Source of the DNA: Candidatus Woesearchaeota archaeon
GTDB lineage: Archaea > Nanobdellota > Nanobdellia > SCGC-AAA011-G17 > GW2011-AR17
Length of the DNA stretch: 5,102 nt
NCBI GenBank assembly: GCA_003694495.1
Contig: RFJO01000015.1
Coordinates: 1-5,102, forward strand
Direction of reading: 5' to 3'
Shown piece by piece: positions 1 through 5,068 of the stretch. Both the position numbers and the translations under genes were made by a program. Below the pieces are notes generated by a model, which searched no databases, had not been told where the DNA came from, and was given only the letters and a program-made list of their open reading frames with translations. How positions within the stretch are numbered: position 1 is the stretch's first letter; every line of letters starts with the position of its first letter.

Positions 1-379
1 ACTGGATTAAAACAGCATTTATTGTTCCTTCTTGGCCTGGCCTTGAAGTTACTTTAGCTTTTCCCAATTCAGTTTCAATTATTGCACCTTTAGTAATAAT
101 ATTTCTTCTTACAAAATGCCTATTTGCCAAGTTTTCAAGAACAGAATTAATCTTTACAACTTTCATTTTTTTAGTTTTAGGGTCAAAAACATTAGCTTTA
201 TCAGCTTTAAGAAGAGTTTGTTTATTACTTCCACCTAAAGTCCTTTTAACCCTTTTAACTTTCTCGCCGATTTTTGTTAATACTGGTAAACTTCTTTTTT
301 CCTTAACTCTCTTCTTTCTAGCTTCAATGTATCTTCCACCAGTAACTTTTCTCTTTGATCTTTTATTAGTTAATCCCAT
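1..379 (-). CDS. rps8e: 30S ribosomal protein S8e, C-terminal stop cut off by window edge
   Basis: Translating the minus strand from ATG at 379-377 gives 126 residues with no stop. The N-terminus is very basic (KRSKRKVTGGRY at residues 6-17). It is followed by the family's most recognisable stretches: LTKIGEK (34-40), DPKTKK (66-71), HFVRRNIITKGAIIETELGKA (88-108) and TSRPGQEG (111-118), ending NAVLIQ. These match the S8e family of archaeal and eukaryotic small ribosomal subunits, a structural rRNA-binding protein with no bacterial counterpart. Archaeal members are about 125-130 residues. The next codon begins with T at base 1, so the stop is probably formed by base 1 plus two bases outside the window, and the protein is essentially complete. 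The start is supported by a TATA-like box about 30 bases upstream, implying a leaderless or nearly leaderless message. Codons mostly end in A or T, more so than in prs. Confidence 0.95.
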   Translation of the reverse strand, partial: MGLTNKRSKRKVTGGRYIEARKKRVKEKRSLPVLTKIGEKVKRVKRTLGGSNKQTLLKADKANVFDPKTKKMKVVKINSVLENLANRHFVRRNIITKGAIIETELGKAKVTSRPGQEGTINAVLIQ

Positions 380-404
380 TCTTCTTCTCAGGAAACCAGT
401 TTTA

Positions 405-418
405 TTTATATATTTTTT
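405..418 (-). promoter_or_regulatory. TATA box for rps8e
   Basis: On the minus strand this reads AAAAAATATATAAA, an archaeal box A. Its centre is about 31 bases from the S8e ATG, close to the usual TATA-to-transcription-start distance, so the transcript probably begins at or a few bases before the start codon. It lies between the 3' end of tRNA-His and S8e, so S8e can be transcribed independently of the tRNA. No Shine-Dalgarno sequence is obvious before the ATG. Confidence 0.6.
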
Positions 419-430
419 GTTTTTATGAAG

Positions 431-502
431 GGCGATAGGCGGGAATCGAACCCGCTTCTGAGGATCCACAGTCCTCCATTCTACCATTAAACTACTATCG
501 CC
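431..502 (-). tRNA. tRNA-His (anticodon GTG)
   Basis: The 72-base minus-strand sequence folds into a full cloverleaf. The acceptor stem is GCGATAG paired with CTATCGC. The anticodon stem is GAGGA/TCCTC around loop CTGTGGA, giving anticodon GTG (plus-strand bases 467-469). The T arm is GCGGG/CCCGC with loop TTCGATT. The D stem, GTTT/GAAT, is weak and contains two G-T wobbles. The variable loop is only four bases (AGAA). The acceptor is extended by one pair, an encoded extra 5' G opposite a final C. This is the G-1:C73 identity element of histidine tRNAs recognised by HisRS, and it agrees with the anticodon. CCA is not encoded and must be added by a nucleotidyltransferase. I see no intron. Confidence 0.96.
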
Positions 503-524
503 AGTTTACCAATTAAAATTAGCC

Positions 525-538
525 ATTTATATATAAAT
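525..538 (-). promoter_or_regulatory. TATA box for tRNA-His
   Basis: ATTTATATATAAAT is a perfect 14-base palindrome centred about 30 bases upstream of the mature tRNA 5' end. This fits an archaeal box A driving a short-leader tRNA transcript. Because it is palindromic the sequence alone does not fix direction. The minus-strand tRNA is the only gene start at a suitable distance, since the protease ends at 546 just upstream on the same strand. Confidence 0.6.
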
Positions 539-545
539 CTTTTTG

Positions 546-1400
546 TTACCTTATTTTTCTTAATATATCATTTATTTTTATTGCTATATTCATATTTTGG
601 CCATATACATATGATGCCACTGCCACCCCTACCAAATACAATTCACCTTTTTGTATAGCGAACACTGGCCCACCGCTGTTACCTGGCGATATTGGTGAAG
701 AAAACAAGAATTGTTCATTATGGACTTTAGCTTTAGTTTTTTTCTTTTCAGGTTCTTTATGATAAGTGCAACTTACAATTCCACTTGTAACAGAGTTGCC
801 TGTTGATAATGGATAACCGAAAGCGTACACCATATCATTCACCATTAGCTTATCTGAATCACCAATTTTAGCATTCATAACCTTTAGATTGTCAACCCTC
901 GGACAACGAAGGTAAGCAAAATCCAAATTATCATTTAGTTCTCCTGCAAGCAGTTCAAGGTTAACATTTTTATAAGGCAAATGTATCCTTTGCCTTGCGA
1001 GTTTATAGGTATTTCCAAAAATATCTTTTCTTTCTTTCTCCGCCAATGCGACATGGCCTGCCGTAAGCACATAATAATACATTTGATCTTGTGTTACAAC
1101 TGTGCCTGAACCATGCCACCTCAGTTTTTTAACCTCACATGTTGGTTTATCTTCTACATACTTTTGATAAATTGAGTCAACTCTTATTAGTTCTACACTT
1201 TCTTGTATGCTTGCCACTTTCCCATCAGCTAAAGAATTATTATTATTTTCATAATATCCAGGATGCTTCTGCGCTGGAAAAGTTACATTGTCAACATAAC
1301 TTGGTTGAACTTCACAACCTTGAAGTAAACTGTCAAGTGCCACTAATGAAGTTGCACCAATAAGACCTTTAATAAAACCTCTTCTATTTATTTCATTCAT
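546..1400 (-). CDS. Tat-exported lipoprotein, trypsin-like (HtrA-type fold) serine protease
   Basis: This is a 284-residue predicted secreted serine protease. The N-terminus carries a twin-arginine signal (NRRGFIK, residues 5-11), a moderately hydrophobic stretch (12-27) and a lipobox-like LLQGC ending at Cys29. That suggests folded export by Tat and lipid anchoring on the outer face of the membrane. An Asn-rich linker (about 30-60) precedes a chymotrypsin-fold protease domain. The triad is readable as His116 in LTAGH, Asp160 in DNLDFAYL and Ser242 in PGNSGGPV, which is HtrA/trypsin-like spacing. All three residues are present, so it should be active. The chain ends soon after the domain, so there is no PDZ domain, unlike DegP/HtrA. 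Three further cysteines (88, 166, 211) could form a disulfide. A GGTGA ribosome site lies five bases before the ATG and supports this start. Substrate unknown; the fold and topology are clear, the physiological role is not. Confidence 0.88.
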   Translation of the reverse strand: MNEINRRGFIKGLIGATSLVALDSLLQGCEVQPSYVDNVTFPAQKHPGYYENNNNSLADGKVASIQESVELIRVDSIYQKYVEDKPTCEVKKLRWHGSGTVVTQDQMYYYVLTAGHVALAEKERKDIFGNTYKLARQRIHLPYKNVNLELLAGELNDNLDFAYLRCPRVDNLKVMNAKIGDSDKLMVNDMVYAFGYPLSTGNSVTSGIVSCTYHKEPEKKKTKAKVHNEQFLFSSPISPGNSGGPVFAIQKGELYLVGVAVASYVYGQNMNIAIKINDILRKIR

Positions 1401-1405
1401 TTAAT

Positions 1406-1410
1406 TCACC
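1406..1410 (-). promoter_or_regulatory. Shine-Dalgarno site for the protease gene
   Basis: GGTGA on the minus strand lies five bases before the ATG at 1400. It complements the usual archaeal 16S rRNA 3' tail and fixes the protease start at the methionine just before the twin-arginine signal. Confidence 0.65.
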
Positions 1411-1452
1411 ACTTTTTTGTAAAAGAATTTTCACAATCTTACAATATCATAC

Positions 1453-1468
1453 TTATATATATATTTTT
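1453..1468 (-). promoter_or_regulatory. TATA box for the protease gene
   Basis: The minus strand reads AAAAATATATATATAA here, an archaeal box A. A start site about 26 bases downstream would leave a leader of roughly 30 bases containing the GGTGA ribosome site. It sits back to back with the SET gene promoter within the same 120-base divergent region. Confidence 0.5.
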
Positions 1469-1487
1469 CTTAGATTTGACAAAAAAT

Positions 1488-1497
1488 TTTATAAATA
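1488..1497 (+). promoter_or_regulatory. TATA box for the SET-domain gene
   Basis: TTTATAAATA is centred about 28 bases before the ATG at 1521. Transcription should therefore begin at or immediately next to the start codon, giving a leaderless mRNA. No Shine-Dalgarno sequence is visible upstream of the ATG, which is consistent. Confidence 0.6.
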
Positions 1498-1520
1498 AGT
1501 TAGCTTCAGATTTTTAAAAA

Positions 1521-1976
1521 ATGATTATAATAAAAAAATCTTCAATCCATAACAAAGGTGTTTTCGCTTCTAGAGATATTGCTAAAGGTACAAAGGTTAT
1601 AGAATATGTTGGAGAAAAAATAACTAAGAAGGAAGCTGAAAAGCGCGCATTAAAAAAGCTTAACAAACACAAAAAAAATCCTGACCAAGGTGCAGTTTAC
1701 ATTTTCGAGCTTAATTCCAGGTATGACATTGATGGTGATGTTCCTTACAACGATGCAAAATACATAAACCATTCCTGCAACCCAAACTGTGAAACCCAAA
1801 TTATTAACAACCGCATTTGGATTGTTGCAATAAAAGATATAAAGAAAGGCGAAGAGATAACATACAATTATGGTTATGACTTAGACTCTTACAAAGATCA
1901 CCCATGCAAATGCGGTTCAAAAAATTGCATTGGTTACATTCTCGCTGAAGAACACTGGCCAAAGTTACTTAATTAA
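1521..1976 (+). CDS. SET-domain protein-lysine methyltransferase with post-SET zinc motif
   Basis: This is a 151-residue protein with the minimal layout of a SET lysine methyltransferase, which transfers methyl groups from S-adenosylmethionine to lysine side chains of proteins. The N-terminal NKGVFA (11-16) is the SAM-site GxG-like segment. NHSCNPNC (83-90) is the signature knotted-loop motif. GEEITYNYGYD (110-120) corresponds to the ELTFDY motif and supplies the likely catalytic tyrosine, Tyr117. The C-terminus carries a post-SET CxCx4C cluster (Cys129, 131, 136). With Cys86 of the NHSC motif it could bind one zinc, as in histone H3K9 methyltransferases such as DIM-5. A cytoplasmic location is expected, as no signal peptide is seen. 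Substrate unknown; archaeal SET proteins have been linked to chromatin proteins such as MC1 in Methanosarcina. A TATA box about 28 bases upstream implies a leaderless transcript. The last 12 bases overlap the convergent serS gene. Confidence 0.92.
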   Translation: MIIIKKSSIHNKGVFASRDIAKGTKVIEYVGEKITKKEAEKRALKKLNKHKKNPDQGAVYIFELNSRYDIDGDVPYNDAKYINHSCNPNCETQIINNRIWIVAIKDIKKGEEITYNYGYDLDSYKDHPCKCGSKNCIGYILAEEHWPKLLN

Positions 1977-3239
1977 AGTTTTTCCGTTCATATAAGGCAC
2001 CAAGACTTTTGGCACTGTTATAGTCCCATCTTCATTTTGATAATTTTCCATTATAGCCACTAATGCTCTTGACGTAGCAACCACCGTATTGTTCAATGTA
2101 TGCACCAAAAACTTTTCTCCACCTTCCTGTCCATATTTAATGTTAAGCCTTCTTGCTTGATAATCTGTACAATTTGAAGCTGAACCAGCCTCAGCATACT
2201 TGCCTTGCCTCGGCATCCACACTTCAATGTCATACTTTTTCGCTGCTACTATCCCAAGATCCCCTGTACATATGTTAACAATCCTGTAAGGCAACTCTAG
2301 TGCTTGAAAAAAATCTTCAGTATTTTGTACAATTTCCTTATGCAATTCCCAAGAATCTTCAGGCTTGCAAATTACAACTTGTTCAACCTTGTTAAATTGG
2401 TGTGTCCTATACAACCCTTTTGTATCAATACCGTGGCTACCTACTTCTCTTCTAAAACACATTGAATACCCGCAAAGTTTTATTGGCAACTCATCCGGGC
2501 TTAAAACTTCATCCATATACTGTGACACTAACGGATGTTCAGAAGTTGCAATCATGTAAAGGTCATCATTTTCAATTTTGTACATAACATTTTCAAAATC
2601 ATTTAAGTCAGTTACGCCTTCATACGGTTTCCTTCTTATCATTAATGGCGGTTCAACATACAAGTAACCTTTTCTCATCATATGGTCTATAGCAAACCTT
2701 ATCAAAGCTTGGTTAAGTAAAGCCAAATCTCCTTTCATAAAATAAAACCCGCTTCCTGATATCTTTGCACTTTTATCAAACTCTAACAATCCTAGGTTTT
2801 CACCAAGTTCCACATGAGATTTTAGTTCAAATTCAAACTTCCTTGGCGCGCCCCATTTTTTCACTTCAACATTTTCAGTATCATCTTTACCATAAGGCAC
2901 AGATTCGTGCATTATGTTAGGCATTGATTTAAGCAATGCATCAAGTTTTTGTTTATAAAATAACATAAGTTCTTCCGCGTCTTTAAGTTGCTCGCCGACT
3001 TCTCTCGCTTCATTTATAATATCCTGAGCATCTTTTTTTTGTTTTTTCAATTCTTGGATTTTCTTGGTAAGTTCATTTCTTTTAGATCTTAAATTATCAA
3101 CCTCAACCTTTTTCCTTCTCCAACCATTATCAAGTTTAATTATTTCATCAACTTGTTTCAACCTTTCTTCGTCTTTTCTTCTCTTAAGATTTTGCCTTAC
3201 AATGTCAGGGTTTTGCCTAAATAAGTTTATGTCTAACAT
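1965..3239 (-). CDS. serS: seryl-tRNA synthetase (common class II type)
   Basis: This 424-residue enzyme charges tRNA-Ser, and tRNA-Sec where present, with serine through a seryl-adenylate. The N-terminal LDINLFRQNPDIVRQNL and charged helices (about 25-105) form the antiparallel coiled-coil arm that grips the long variable arm of tRNA-Ser. The class II core shows TSEHPL (232-237), the motif 2 loop around FRREVGSHGIDTKGLYRTHQF (262-282), SNCTDYQARRLNIKY (355-369) and motif 3 around TSRALVAIMENYQ (389-401). The length is normal for the family. It is the common SerRS, not the rare methanogen form. I chose ATG at 3239. An upstream in-frame TTG at 3260 would add seven residues not expected in the family, and it falls between the TATA box and the predicted transcript start. 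The 3' end overlaps the convergent SET gene by 12 bases. Confidence 0.96.
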   Translation of the reverse strand: MLDINLFRQNPDIVRQNLKRRKDEERLKQVDEIIKLDNGWRRKKVEVDNLRSKRNELTKKIQELKKQKKDAQDIINEAREVGEQLKDAEELMLFYKQKLDALLKSMPNIMHESVPYGKDDTENVEVKKWGAPRKFEFELKSHVELGENLGLLEFDKSAKISGSGFYFMKGDLALLNQALIRFAIDHMMRKGYLYVEPPLMIRRKPYEGVTDLNDFENVMYKIENDDLYMIATSEHPLVSQYMDEVLSPDELPIKLCGYSMCFRREVGSHGIDTKGLYRTHQFNKVEQVVICKPEDSWELHKEIVQNTEDFFQALELPYRIVNICTGDLGIVAAKKYDIEVWMPRQGKYAEAGSASNCTDYQARRLNIKYGQEGGEKFLVHTLNNTVVATSRALVAIMENYQNEDGTITVPKVLVPYMNGKTLIK

Positions 3240-3261
3240 ACTTTTAGAAATAATGTCCAAG

Positions 3262-3271
3262 TATTATTTAA
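3262..3271 (-). promoter_or_regulatory. TATA box for serS
   Basis: On the minus strand TTAAATAATA follows a purine-rich AGAAAAAG that could serve as the BRE. The centre is about 28 bases from the ATG at 3239. This predicts a leaderless message and argues against the alternative TTG start at 3260. Confidence 0.55.
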
Positions 3272-3305
3272 GCTTTTTCTAATTCTCTTAAAAATCACCA
3301 CAAGG

Positions 3306-3313
3306 TTTAAATA
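3306..3313 (+). promoter_or_regulatory. possible distal TATA box for the winged-helix gene
   Basis: TTTAAATA resembles an archaeal box A. Read on the plus strand it would start transcription near base 3336, inside the operator-like palindrome at 3318-3343 and about 80 bases before the winged-helix ATG. The motif could instead act on the minus strand as a second serS promoter, so direction is uncertain. Confidence 0.35.
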
Positions 3314-3317
3314 CAAA

Positions 3318-3343
3318 TTTAGTTTAACTAAAATTAAGTTAGT
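3318..3343. promoter_or_regulatory. candidate operator: palindrome plus a third half-site
   Basis: TTTAGTTTAACTAAA (3318-3332) is a 15-base palindrome: seven-base arms TTTAGTT and AACTAAA around a central T. A further TTAGT occurs at 3339-3343, exactly 20 bases (about two helical turns) from the TTAGT at 3319-3323. It also forms an inverted pair with ACTAA at 3327-3331. Such symmetric AT-rich sites suit a dimeric winged-helix regulator. The site lies between divergent serS and the winged-helix gene, and autoregulation by that protein is the simplest reading. That assignment is an inference. Confidence 0.45.
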
Positions 3344-3358
3344 CAAAGCAAAACAAAA

Positions 3359-3370
3359 GTTTTATAAACA
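3359..3370 (+). promoter_or_regulatory. proximal TATA box for the winged-helix gene
   Basis: GTTTTATAAACA contains a clean TTTATAAA box A after an A-rich, BRE-like AAAACAAAA. Transcription would begin near base 3391, leaving a leader of about 28 bases with the GGGGGAT ribosome-site candidate. The palindromic operator lies 27 or more bases upstream of this box. Binding there might therefore affect activation, or block the distal promoter, rather than cover this TATA box. Confidence 0.5.
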
Positions 3371-3404
3371 AAGCTTTGAACCTATATATTACAACATAAA
3401 CATT

Positions 3405-3411
3405 GGGGGAT
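3405..3411 (+). promoter_or_regulatory. ribosome-site candidate for the winged-helix gene
   Basis: GGGGGAT is the only G-rich run in an otherwise A/T leader and ends seven bases before the ATG at 3419. It is an imperfect match to the GGAGGTGAT archaeal consensus but is well placed, and it supports the chosen start. Confidence 0.5.
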
Positions 3412-3418
3412 ATAAAAA

Positions 3419-3694
3419 ATGCCAAAAAAAGGGAAAGAAATTTTCGAAGTTTTTTTTAGAAAAAAACCTGCCATGATTTTAGTTGCTTTAAGAAAACACA
3501 CTCGCAACAAGTATGGTAGTGTTTTAGCCAAAGAGGTTGACTGCACATATTCTCACGCTGTAAAAATTCTTCAAGAAATGGAAAAAGCCAAGCTTGTCAG
3601 TTTTGAAAAACAGGGCAGGATTAAAACAATTGCCTTAACTGAAAACGGCGAGAAGATTGCCGAACACATTGAAAGAATTCAACAATTATTATAA
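3419..3694 (+). CDS. small winged helix-turn-helix DNA-binding protein (MarR-like)
   Basis: This 91-residue basic protein is predicted to be a transcription regulator. A leading helix (about 5-28, containing FFRKKPAMILVALRK) is followed by YGSVLAKEVDCTYSHAVKILQEMEKAKLV (32-60). That segment reads as a helix-turn-helix with recognition helix about 43-57. Next comes a beta-hairpin wing FEKQGRIKTIALTENG (62-77) and a C-terminal helix (78-91) that could dimerise. The LTENGEKIAEHI ending is typical of archaeal MarR/PadR-type wings. It lacks a separate ligand domain, so any signal would have to act through the winged helix or a partner. A symmetric operator-like sequence lies upstream, suggesting autoregulation. 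It sits 35 bases before prs on the same strand and could be co-transcribed with it, though prs seems to have its own TATA box. The fold is confident; target genes are not known. Confidence 0.82.
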   Translation: MPKKGKEIFEVFFRKKPAMILVALRKHTRNKYGSVLAKEVDCTYSHAVKILQEMEKAKLVSFEKQGRIKTIALTENGEKIAEHIERIQQLL

Positions 3695-3698
3695 TAAA

Positions 3699-3707
3699 TT
3701 TTTTATA
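3699..3707 (+). promoter_or_regulatory. TATA box for prs, possibly also a U-tract terminator
   Basis: TTTTTTATA lies in the 35-base gap after the winged-helix gene, centred about 27 bases from the prs ATG at 3730. That predicts a leaderless prs transcript, and no ribosome site is visible before the ATG. The same run of six T residues follows the winged-helix stop by four bases and could end that transcript, since archaeal RNA polymerase terminates on U-rich tracts. Both roles are possible together. Confidence 0.45.
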
Positions 3708-3729
3708 GTCCTATATTATTTCTTGTACT

Positions 3730-4809
3730 ATGTCCAAAGAAGAATTCAAAAAAATTCTATTATTATGCGACTATGGCAGTTTAGAACTAGCAAAAGATAT
3801 ATACAATCATTTAAGCAAAAGGTTCATGCACGGCGGGTTAAAGCACTTCAACCCTGACGACATGTACCTAAATCTTTTTAACAACGGCGAAATTGATGTT
3901 CAAGGTCTCACGAATGTTAGGGGCAGAGACGTTTTCGTAATAAAATCTCCTTACACTATTGAACGCCAATGGGACGTAAAAAAAGGCATTTCTCCCGGTC
4001 TAGAATCAAACGTAAATCAAAGTTATATGGAACTCTTTTTAATCAACGACATGCTTCGCCGTTCATCTGCAAACAATATAAGCAACATAATGCCTTTCAT
4101 GCCATACCAACGTTCTGACAAAAAAGATAAGCCAAGAGTACCTATTGCTGCAAGCCTTCTTGCCAAGCTTACAGAAGAGTCCGGCGCTGACAGGATCATC
4201 AATTTCAACCCTCACTCTGAACAAATACAAGGATTTTACAAGATTCCTTTTGACGCTTTATACGCTGAAGTATTATTTGCAGAATACTTTGACAACAATT
4301 TTGAAGATTTAAGCGAATGGAGCGTATGGTCCCCTGATGCTGGCGGCGACAAGCGTGCAAGAAAACTTGCAAAATGGTTAGGCAATTTAAAGGTTTGCAT
4401 TGGTTCAAAAAAAAGGCTAAAACCAGGTGAAGTTGGCGACATGTTAATACCTGTAGGCTATGATATAAAAGGCAAGAACGCTATCATTCTTGACGACATG
4501 GCAGACACTTGCGGTTCACTGATAACATGCGCTAAAAATATACGCAACTTAGGTGCAAACAAAGTTTACGCTGCTGTAACCCATCCCATTTTAAGCTTAG
4601 ATGCCAAAGACAAATTATGGTCTGCCGGCATAGAACTTGTCACAACAAACAGCATCCCTATACTTAACAGAGACCAATACCCCAACATTACGGTTTTATC
4701 TTTAGCTGAAATGATTTCTGAAGCAATTTACTGTGTATCAAACGGCGACTCTATAAGTGAACATTTGTTTAGTTACCCAAAATACAAGGAATGGAAAAAT
4801 GGCATTTAG
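3730..4809 (+). CDS. prs: ribose-phosphate pyrophosphokinase (PRPP synthetase), divergent
   Basis: This 359-residue enzyme is predicted to transfer pyrophosphate from ATP to ribose 5-phosphate. The product, PRPP, feeds purine, pyrimidine, histidine and NAD synthesis. Family landmarks occur in order: NNGEI (51-55), MELFLINDMLRRSSA (100-114), the QRSDKKDKPRVPIAA segment (127-141), His162 in NPHSEQIQGFY (160-170), SPDAGGDKRARKLA (201-214), the catalytic-loop SKKR (226-229), and the PRPP loop LDDMADTCGS (254-263). The C-terminus follows the family (LSLAEMISEAI... NGDSIS..LF) before an extra 12-residue tail. It is longer than the usual 285-320 residues, partly through an insert at about 78-97. The normally conserved DLH is NPH here, but the His is kept. 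The start is supported by a TATA box about 27 bases upstream and by family alignment. Activity is likely; regulation may differ. Confidence 0.9.
   Translation: MSKEEFKKILLLCDYGSLELAKDIYNHLSKRFMHGGLKHFNPDDMYLNLFNNGEIDVQGLTNVRGRDVFVIKSPYTIERQWDVKKGISPGLESNVNQSYMELFLINDMLRRSSANNISNIMPFMPYQRSDKKDKPRVPIAASLLAKLTEESGADRIINFNPHSEQIQGFYKIPFDALYAEVLFAEYFDNNFEDLSEWSVWSPDAGGDKRARKLAKWLGNLKVCIGSKKRLKPGEVGDMLIPVGYDIKGKNAIILDDMADTCGSLITCAKNIRNLGANKVYAAVTHPILSLDAKDKLWSAGIELVTTNSIPILNRDQYPNITVLSLAEMISEAIYCVSNGDSISEHLFSYPKYKEWKNGI
4786..4790 (+). promoter_or_regulatory. Shine-Dalgarno candidate for the small ORF after prs
   Basis: AAGGA lies inside the last codons of prs, eight bases before the ATG at 4799. 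It favours that ATG over the in-frame ATG at 4757, which would lengthen the overlap with prs to 53 bases. Confidence 0.45.
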
Positions 4810-5068
4810 TAAAAGTTTTCCTAAAACTAAAGATAAGTATCCAGTTTGGATAGAAGTTAGTTTAACCGATGAAGAAGAGAAAGAAGTTGAAGAAGCTGCC
4901 AGGAAACACAACTTAAAATTAATGCAGCAATGTTTAGAAGACGCAAAAACCATTTCTAACGGGTTAAACACTTCAAGCATTGCCATAGCTTTGTTTGAAA
5001 AACTAGCTTCACACTCAGTTTATTGGAAGGAACGCAAATTAAAAGAAAAATTTGACCAGCTAAAATAA
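4799..5068 (+). CDS. small uncharacterised helical protein overlapping prs
   Basis: I do not recognise this 89-residue protein. After a basic N-terminus (MAFSKSFPKTKDKYP) there is a short hydrophobic strand WIEVSLT (17-23). It is followed by a strongly charged helix EEEKEVEEAARKHN (25-38) and further amphipathic helices (40-52, about 58-70 and 74-88) ending in a Lys-rich tail. There is one cysteine (45), no signal peptide, no membrane segment and no metal-binding pattern. The ATG at 4799 overlaps the prs stop by 11 bases in a different frame and has an AAGGA site eight bases upstream. The gene is probably translated from the prs message, hinting at a shared function or simply compact packing. 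An alternative in-frame ATG at 4757 would add 14 residues encoded within prs and seems less likely. Codon use resembles neighbouring genes, so I treat it as real. Confidence 0.7.
   Translation: MAFSKSFPKTKDKYPVWIEVSLTDEEEKEVEEAARKHNLKLMQQCLEDAKTISNGLNTSSIAIALFEKLASHSVYWKERKLKEKFDQLK

Noticed and set aside
1139..1363. Plus-strand open frame opposite the protease
   Set aside because: Its composition (Leu, His and Tyr runs) is that of an antisense shadow. It overlaps the clear twin-arginine and linker coding region and has no family motif.
1449..1520. Possible origin-like AT-rich unwinding region between the protease and SET genes
   Set aside because: The AT-rich stretches are explained by two divergent TATA promoters. 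I see no origin-recognition-box repeats and no cdc6/orc1 gene nearby.
2845..2852. GC-rich palindrome GGCGCGCC in an AT-rich region
   Set aside because: It is fully accounted for by codons for Gly-Ala-Pro in the WGAPR stretch of SerRS. A single copy in coding sequence gives no reason to see a regulatory site.
3240..3260. Seven-residue N-terminal extension of SerRS starting at TTG 3260
   Set aside because: The family begins at MLDINLF. The TTG lies between the TATA box and the predicted transcript start, so it would not be in a leaderless message.
3657..3857. Plus-strand frame spanning the winged-helix/prs junction
   Set aside because: It covers the end of one real gene and the start of another in a different frame. 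Its product is a low-complexity translation of the AT-rich gap.
4023..4442. Minus-strand open frames inside prs
   Set aside because: They are antisense to conserved PRPP synthetase motifs, lack motifs of their own and overlap each other in different frames.
4757..4798. Upstream ATG for the small ORF after prs
   Set aside because: It would overlap prs by 53 bases. Its 14 extra residues are encoded by the prs C-terminus in another frame, and the ATG at 4799 has a better-placed AAGGA site.
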